Of a stretch of 64,000 nt of DNA, positions 48,201 to 57,200 are shown one piece after another. A program made the translations under genes and the position numbers. The notes beneath the pieces are model-generated. The model had not been told where the DNA came from. It worked only from the letters and a program-made list of their open reading frames with translations, and did not search any database. Positions within the stretch are counted from its first letter, which is position 1, and every line of letters starts with the position of its first letter. Source of the stretch: Bugula neritina (taxonomy: Eukaryota > Bryozoa > Gymnolaemata > Cheilostomatida > Bugulidae); contig OZ037770.1 of NCBI GenBank assembly GCA_964035545.1, positions 5,003,662 to 5,067,661 of the forward strand, read 5' to 3'.

Positions 48201-51200
48201 CCCCAACGGCATTCTACAATGCAGCTTATATGCTGGCAGTTGTAATAAGTACTGCCAATAGCAAGGTTACTATCACTGCTAGCTCTGTGCAGTATGTAAC
48301 CTCTTGAATAATTGCGCCAATTTTAAACTCTTGGAAGTTGGCCAAGTTATCATATCGCAGCCAGCCACCGGAGACAAAGCATCAGACCTATTCATATAAT
48401 ATTATACTGATGCACTTGGTAGCAGAGTGGCTAATCTAATATAGTTCATAGTTCAACACCCTTTACTTTGGGAATACAGCCTCTTTTTTTAGGTTTACCT
48501 TACAAAGCATGAAAATATCTAAACTGATATTCTGATAATTTAGAGGTACATTTTGAAAACTAGGTTAATTGCACTTGTTTGCACAACAACAATAATAAAA
48601 TAGATATTATGCCGTATAATAAAAACACACATAATACTATATAATATATTATAATGATAATAATATAATATTATAAGTACCATTACTGCATTTTATAAAT
48701 CACATGGTTGCCAAAAAAATGTATCACAAATTTTGTAATTATACATCAAAACTAGAACTAGCTAGGCAGCAGGTTAGAATAGAGTAAATTTTTAAAACAT
48801 GAAATCATGATTTGACTATTGTTTTATTTAGGCCAACCAACCTAGGAATACAAGATTGGGTTTTAGCTGACAGTTTATTATAACATTTAGCTTTTGAGCC
48901 AGCAGCACTGGCACTTTTGAAGTATAGGCAAAGTTAGTGAAGCGAGACTAACAAGCACTCAAATACAAGGCATATTGAGACGCAATAACAAGTCAGGAGC
49001 GTATAAATTGATAAGAATGTGGAAGGGGGACTATGTTTTTCAACAAGCTATAACTTAAACATGAATTGGCTTTTGAAAAAAATAAAAAAGTATATTGGAG
49101 AACATAACTTTCTTTATCTTTTCATATTTTTTTTGTTCCTGTGACATTCAACCTGTTCGAGCTATCAGTGGAACATTGTTCATATAGAACATAAAGCACC
49201 TGGCAAAGAGCCAGAAAATGAAAAGTATGACCTTAAACTAACTGTGTATCTTTTTCCTATCCTTTCTGCGCACATGTCCACACCATTGAAGAGGTTTCCT
49301 CTTCGTGCCTATTGCGATGGTTTTTATTTTGGCCTCCTCTCTTATATTATCACATGTTACATGGTCTTCCCACTCTAAATTGTAAATGTGTCGAAGCATC
49401 CTCATCTCAGTTGCACTTATCTTGTCTTCTTGTCTTTGAGTCAGTGGCCATGTCTGATATCCATACATCAGTGTAGTTTTTATTGCCATCTTGGATAACA
49501 GAACCTCCAGCTTAGTGGAAATTTTCTTATCTTCTTGTCGCGGACTGTTCTGAAAACTCAATTTTCATAGATTTTTTTAAAATTGACTTGGTCTTAGTTT
49601 TTCTTATTTTCCCTGTTTCCTTGAATGTAGAAGGTGGCAATGCTGCAAGTTTATGAGCCATTAAAGAGTCCGCATCCAAATTCTTGGTCTGCTTGAGTAC
49701 AATGGTTCGGGCATATATGACTTCAGTATCATACACAGTGGTATTAAAAACCTTAATATGCCTTTGAGATGATACCATTGTCTTCACTTAAGATATACAA
49801 GGATTTATTTAACCCCTCCGACTAATTCACTTTAAATTCTTGTATAGATGCTTTACCTATAACAAAAATATTGTCAATAATTATTGCTGAATAACTGATG
49901 ACTTTCTCTGTTTCAATATTGACAAGAGCAGCTGGGTGGCATTCTTCTTTGAGTAAGACATTGCAGAGTTCAATCTTCTTTTTGACAAACCTTCTGTTCC
50001 TTGAATCAGATTAGATTCTTGATTGCATCTCTTCCTTATGAGTAGTGGAAGCATTTATTTCAGACTCATCTCTGATGTCACTGAGGCCTTACTGTATCTT
50101 GTTGCATGCAGATCGAAGTGCTATACACCCACACCTTGACAATTTCAGTTTTATTGGTGATGCCAATGGTTCCCCCTTGCTGTGGCCAAATCTCACGAAG
50201 GTCACCTCAATGGTCATGTTTGACCAGATGCCATTGAGCTGGCCGAGTTTATGATGCATTGTGTGATTACCAGCCACGAATTCAATCCTTACATCTTGTG
50301 GCATGATCTACATGCTATACAGATATAAATACATTTCCTCTTCCATTGCTAGGTGTAAGGCCCAGTCTCCTTCTCTATCAGCTATGATGTGGGTGTTGAT
50401 GGTAAAATTTGGTCTAATAAAGCACATGACCCACAGTTTTGCTGTTCTTGAGCTCTCTGAAATCTTAGTCAACATCTTTTCAAGGTTCTCCATGCTAGTG
50501 ATTACACTTTCATCAAAGACTGGCTTCAACAGCTCTCCCACCAATATTCTCAGGCCCAGTACATTCTGGGAAGACTTTTTTTATTTAGCATTTTGGGGAA
50601 ACTGCCAAAAGTAGAATTAAATACTTTTACCAAATCCGTTTCAACCATTAGTGTTCCATTACACTGAACATAGGTCATTAAAGTGGAAAAATTAGTTGTA
50701 ATTTTTTATGAAAGGAGGTTGGTATGAAAAAGGTAGGGAACCATTGTTCTAATGGATGTATCACTTCCCCCAGCATAAAATAGATTCTTATTCATAAAAA
50801 AAACTGTTTACAAATGTTTTTAGAGATAAAGTCATATGTGCTGATTGTAGAAGGAGTTTTTGAAAGCAAAAATGTCAATATTTAGATAAATGATGTGTCA
50901 ATAATAATGCAATTAAATTATGTTAAGAAGTCATGGTGTTGTGTTATTAAGGTTGTTGGCCCCTTTTTCTAACTTTAAAAAACATGGCTAAAGTTTTAAA
51001 ACTGAAAATAACTTTTAAATTGGCAGCTCAACAAACCTTTTTGATAGGCATGCTAGTTTGAAACAAATTGCTATTTAGCACACATGACAATGGCGTTGCA
51101 TTTCAATTTTGCAGAACCGCCTTTAGTTTTATTTGTTGGACATATTTGTAATCAGCATTTAAAATTACCCCATACAGTAAATTTTCATGAATTTAGAACA

Positions 51201-54200
51201 AACTGATGCAGAGATGCAAGGAAATTATAAACACGGCAAGGCTAGGTTAAACTTAAAAAAATGAATGATTAGGGCTTAGCTTAGTTACCCTTAGGGATCA
51301 TTTGCCTATTACTAAAGAATACACATGATAAAGGCACATACATCTTTATTATATTAATTTCTAAAGATTTCAAAGCATTGGAACCTTAAATTTAGCCTCG
51401 GTGGGTAGATACATTTGAATTATAAAGAATCATCTAGTGCCTAGCAGCCATCTTGAATTTCTCAAAATGCTCAAGGGTAAGAAGTCCACATCCACCTGGA
51501 AACATTTACCTAGACCCTATATTTGAATAATCAGAAGAGAAAAAAACCTTTATCCGGGAGTGCGAACCTAAGTCAAAAATTGGTGTTTTTCTGCCAGACT
51601 AAATGACCCATCTCTTTGATTAGTCTAGAATATTTATGAACATTCCTGTATTCTCATTAGGAAAAACCCGGTAAGTCTATAGGTATATGTACACTCAGAA
51701 TTTGTGACATTATTGTTATACTAATATTGGGTATCTGTATGAAAACTATTATATCAATTACCTGTAGTTAGTTCTAATAATAGAAGTACTATATATTATT
51801 AGAATACAGAGACTACAGAAGTTACAGGAACTCAACATTTCACAAAATAACTTCACCAGTCTACCATCTTCAGTGTGTGCATTGAGTAATCTGCACACAC
51901 TAAATATATCCTACAACAGATCCATGAAATCTTTGAACCCTGAGATACTACAGCTAACACATCTTGGGTCCTTCAATACAGATGGATGTAATGCTCTAAC
52001 ATCTCCTCCACAAGAAGTCTGTAAAAGAGGACTCGATGCTGTGCGACAATACTACACAGACTTGGCTGAAGGTGCTGGTAGAAATCTTCCATTTGCGACA
52101 ATAGCAGTGTTGGGGAACACCATGGCAGGTAAAACCAGTCTAATTCGAACATTACAGAGCACTGACAGGAAGAGAGTTCTGACTGACAGAAGTCTTAATG
52201 CAGAGCATGATGAGACCACAAAGGTGTTTAATGTGGAAGAGGTGGAGGTGGATGGTACAACTCTTCGTCTCATAGATATGGGAGGCCAGGAGGTCTACCA
52301 TATCACATACCATTTAACAATGAGACAGAATTGTGTACCAGTCATTGTAGTCAACATGGAGCAGTATGATCAGATTTCGAAAATATCTACAGACAGAGAG
52401 GCTGTGAGAAAGCTGGCTTTTGACTTCATATCTCACCTCTATCTCGCTCATCCATCTCTTGGCCCACCTAAGCTTGTTTTCACACACAAGGACAAGTTTC
52501 CGAGGGAAGTTTTCCAACAGCTTCGAAGAAATTTTCTTGAAGTGTCTGAGCAGTTATGCAAAAATATTCTTGAAGAAGAGAAAAGTTTAGAAGGTGACTT
52601 TGCTCGAATTCAACATTTCACTGAATCAAATGGAAAAATCTTTGAAAAGGAAAGCATCTATGAGGTTGGGAAATTTGATGAGTACAAGATATTCGAATTG
52701 ATTAAAAAATCTCTTCTTCAAAGTTGCCAACAATTTATCAAACTCCTTCCAAAAGTCTGGGAGGATGTCAACACAAAAGTATTGTCATTGCAGTCTGCAC
52801 ACAATACCTTTGATGAAATCTTGGCAGAGATAAAGAAAGAACGGAATGACATTGATAGAAACCAATTAGATACGATTATCATGTACATGCATGATTGTGG
52901 AAAAGTTCTCTGGTATAGGAATATTGATGCACTCAGGCCATACATATTTCACAAGATCACGGAAGTTACCAAACTACTGTGTGTCTTGTATCACCATGAT
53001 CCAAACATCTGGCAGAGCAGAGTAGATCAGTTCAAACCATATTTTTCAAGAGGAGTGAGAATTGAGAAGCAGGACATTGAAGAATCTGTGAACTACTTCA
53101 AAGCAACCGGCTTAATGATGCAATCCCTTCTTGAATATGTGATTGCTCAGGAAACTTCATTCAGCGATCCAGGTGATGTTGAAATTGGGCTTCACTTGCT
53201 CAGCACGTTCCGTTTGTTGTATAGCCCTAGGAATGATGAATCTGATGATCCTTACTTCATAGTCCCTCAGTTTGCCACAGAATCCTACAGCCTCTCCTAC
53301 ACTCCACAAAAGGCGCTGATGCTTCATACCGAGACTCAGTTTAATGGTCTGGCATTACCGCAGCATGTCTACCATCAAATGACGGTCGGTTTGTTAGAAA
53401 TGTTTTCTAAAGAGTTTGCTACAATGCAAGTGAAGAAGAATGGTGCTAACGTCTACCAAGATGAAATATACACACAACTGGTACACGATTACGCATTGAG
53501 AAGAGTTTTACTTTACATTTCATCTGATGCGTCCAACATTTCCAGAATGTGGGAGAAACTCATTTCGGTCAACAACAACATCCTCAGACATGTTATGGAG
53601 ACTTGGACTGCTAGTCGACCAGTCACTACCTGCATTTGTGCTCACTGCTTGCTACTGGGGGTTTCCTGTCCTAAAAAAGTCCTTCACCCCAAATGGTGTT
53701 TTCGATCCTTAAAAAACCTGCTGTCACCTAATGTCAGAAAGTGTGATGGATCTTCAAAGATGTTATGTAATGAAGAGGAGGTCCCTAGCGTTTTAATACA
53801 CCCATGTATGTTCATTCATAAAATTGAATTTCAACCGAAATATTTTAAATAATTGTTTCAACAAGTAAATATTTACTACTTTGTGTTAAAAAACTTTTAG
53901 TAAAAATTTGAAGCAATTGGTTAAATACTTTGTCTTAATTTTAAAATGGCAACTTAAAAGCATAAGCTCCTATTCACATGTCATTATCTCAGAATTTAAA
54001 TTATTCAACGTTTAATAATACTAATCTTGTTTGTTTTATTCAGGTGAAAAATTGTCAGAAACAGAAACAAATAAGTTGAAGATGCTAGTTGCTGAGCTCA
54101 AACTGCGAGGAGATCAGAACAATTCAACTGGTAAATTCTTTTAGACAGAACTTGATGTTGGTCATTTTACTTAAGTTAGTATAGGAGTATGACCTGTGTC

Positions 54201-57200
54201 ATGAACACACCTGAATAATCAAGGTTCTTCTTAATTTTGCTTGATTTCTCATGTTTTTTTTTCAATCATTCAGCTACTTTTGACTGCAGAGTGAAAAAAA
54301 CCATAACTCTCTGAAATCAAAAGTAGCTCAATAATTAGAAAAAACATGGGAAATCAAGCAAAATTTAGAAGAACCTTGATTTTTTAGGTGTGTTCATTTA
54401 GGCTTTACTACTTTTGGGCAAAACCCATGTTCATTAGCAGCTAAATTGTAAAAAATAGCTATAAACAGGAGATTTCCAGTGTGTACTAAATTAAGTAAAA
54501 TGACCTATGTGTACAGCCACCACTTGATAAAACTCCTTGTTTTGCAAAGCTGGCCATACATGTAGATATCTAAAAGCTTTTTTATGCATTGGTCAATTGT
54601 AATCCATTGCTTTTTTGCTGTTAATGATTAGGCAAAATTTTAACTGTATAGTTTTCAAATGATGACAAAAATCAACTGTTCACATGACTGTCTAGAAATG
54701 TTAGCTGATGATCTGAGTGATCTCTCTGAAGATGATGGCAATCTGTACCTCAATGGAGAGAATGGGGAAGGCCTGAAGTTGATACAACTTGAATTGAAGT
54801 CAACCACCAACCCAAAGATAAAGCAGCTGTTCTCAGATACTGACAAGGTGAATGTATCAGTTGATGAATATATTATGTCTATAGACTCTCTCTACTAGAT
54901 AAACATGTCTAGTCGTTGAACTACTTCTAGAAAAAGATCAGTCTGTGTGACAGCCGATCCGATAGTGGTTACTGTATCAGCTGGTACTTGTTGCTACGTC
55001 AACACGGGTGCTGTTTGGCACAGATGCCTATGTTTTGTGATTCATTTAATGAAGGGTGAATGGATGGAGGACACAGATGCAAGCCACAACTCTATTTTTG
55101 TCTATTGCCAACAGTATATTTTTCAAGTTAGACCTCATTCATACTTAAAATCATACTCATAATTGCACTCATAATGTACTTGTACTTTACTGTAACCTAT
55201 AACCCTGAAAATTACAAACATATTGTTAACTTAACATTAATTACAAAGCTGACAAAACATTTAGTTAATGAAGTTCAAAACAAAAGATAATATACGTAAT
55301 ACTTGATACTTACAATTATTTTGACAGTTAAGAATAGATTGCCTGCATCTTTAGCAGGAGGACAATTGAGCTACACTGACTCATCGGTCAAAAACTGTCA
55401 GTAAATAGCTATCGCGAAAGCTTTCACAAATAGCTTTCGTTACACAATGATTTTTGGAAAGCTGCCAAAAAGCCACTGCAACAGTCTAAATGCAATTTTT
55501 CAGTTTACATCAGTTAACTTTTAATTTTTAGCCATTTTAGTTTTTGAGCTGTGTCTGTTTGGTTAAGGTTCAATCTGTTGTCACATGCAAATTAGGATGT
55601 ATATATAGTTTTGTGATTTTTAGCTACTTTGATGTACTGGTTTGTGCACCTGCTTGTAAATTTCTATGGCTTATTTTGGGTTTTTGAGAAGACTGGGAGT
55701 AGCATAAGTAGTTTTCCGAGAGAGATCTATAAAAAGCCAGGTGTAAATAAAGAGGAGAGGTAGAGAGGTCAGAGGTGTTTTGGAGAAGTGAATGGGATGT
55801 AGTGTTAACATTGCCCAGCAGTCTTTGTTGAGTAATTCTAGTGGAGCAAATATTTAATAATGTCGTTTTTTCCTGAAACCTTTAAACTTCTCTGTACTTC
55901 TACCATAATTTTCTGTTGCATCTGATAGTATCTTTAGAATTAGTGAACTTTTTGTTAACATGGTTTGGCTTTGAAAACTCAGTGCATATATGAGACTTTA
56001 AATGTCAAAATATATGACATGTCAATATAGCCAAGCATCGTCATTAGTTACTTCTATTGCTTTACCATGCAATTTATATACTTGATTTGTAGAAATTTAG
56101 GGTTGATTGCAACCTATTATCAATTGACCATAATCAATGTAATTGCAGCCTACTCTTGTTTTTAAACCATACTTTAATAGTCTTTTTTAATGCTTAAACG
56201 ATTACCAAATGCAATGGAATGTTTCATTGTTAAAAATATCATTTGCTGTAATACAATAGTTTATGCTACTCAAATAGCTAATAAACATATAAAAGATAAA
56301 ATACAAAAAGTAACTGAGGTGTAAAATGAATTTTACAAAAGGTTGTTTGACTGGTGTTTTACAAGACATAGAACTTTGAGGCCGGTTTAGAGTTTTAAAA
56401 TCTAACTTCATATTAGCTATTTATTTTTAAAGTGTTTCATCTTATACTGGATAATTTGACTCCTGTACGTCACTACTTTATGCAATACTCTAACTATATT
56501 TGTATCCAGGTGTTCAGTATGACCAGAGAGAGAGAGGAAGAGCTCTGATAATAAACAACAAGCATTTTGTTGAAAGACCAGACTTATGCAGGGAAGGTTC
56601 AGATGCTGATGCTGAGAACATGTCTGTCATGTTGAAATCTCTCAAGTTTGATGTTGAGACAAACACAGACCTAAAGGCAGGGGTATGTTGTTGTTATGGT
56701 GAAAACAATGCGAGCACTATTTAACCATTAAACCTCAAAAATTCACACAATGATGGACTGTAACTGTTCAGTTTATCAATGCCCAAAAATTAGGACTATA
56801 TAGAAAACCCTAAGCATGTTTGCTGATCACAATTTTCTTGTTTGCAGGTTGGATAATTATTATTTTATTCAGTTTTCATAACTTTGTATCAGTTATTAAA
56901 CATATTTCTTTTCATATTGGTAGGAAATGATGTCTGCTGTGAAGTCTGAGATAAGAATAGAGAAAAACAATGGCTTGGGCTGTCAAATACTGGTTATTAT
57001 GACTCATGGTGGAGAAGATAACTGCATATATGGAGCTGACCTTGAGCAGGTCAACCTTACAGACTTCTATGATTTACTTGCTCCTTTGAGTCTGAAGCCT
57101 AAACCTACAGTTGTTATCTTAGAAGCTTGCAGTGGAGGTAATTACATTTTTGTATAGGAAACTTTCATTTTTAGTCAAGTAGTGAAAATAATACAGAGAC

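Larger units (their letters stand above)
46702..49246. mobile_element. 2.5-kb TIR element splitting the LINE fragment
   Basis: Ends CACAGTTAGTTTAAGGTCAT, with inverted repeats of roughly 100 bp sharing an inner GATAGCTCGAACAG. A TA lies on each side (46700-46701, 49247-49248). No coding frame inside, so it is non-autonomous; the TA target fits Tc1/mariner-type mobilisation. Confidence 0.82.
44894..51601 (-). mobile_element. 6.7-kb TIR DNA transposon inside the LTR
   Basis: Inverted repeats of about 150 bp begin TAGTCTGGCAG, with shared inner words GGTTCGCA and GGTAAATGTTTCCAGGTGG. Insertion into the LTR is exact: AAT is duplicated at 44891-44893 and 51602-51604. The - strand carries a broken transposase-like coding region. 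It has since received a MITE, a LINE fragment and a further TIR element. The superfamily is uncertain; a 3-bp duplication narrows it but does not decide. Confidence 0.86.
40713..51709 (-). mobile_element. LTR retrotransposon with integrase-first gene order, containing nested insertions
   Basis: LTRs start TGTCACAAA and end TTTGTGACA, and a perfect 5-bp duplication TTATT (40708-40712, 51710-51714) flanks the whole. Without the 6.7-kb insertion in its 5' LTR the element is about 4.3 kb. On the - strand the order is LTR, primer site, gag, protease-like DTG, integrase, RNase H tail, polypurine tract, LTR. Integrase ahead of an RNase H end resembles the Gmr1 lineage of Ty3/gypsy, where integrase precedes RT. 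RT itself is deleted, and gag-pol carries two frameshifts, a stop and a lost integrase Glu, so the copy is dead. Confidence 0.88.

Noticed and set aside
51873-53852. Roc-COR as a single-exon gene starting at the ATG at 51873
   Set aside because: The LRR consensus continues upstream of that ATG to a splice acceptor at 51811 in the phase expected from the LRR exons.
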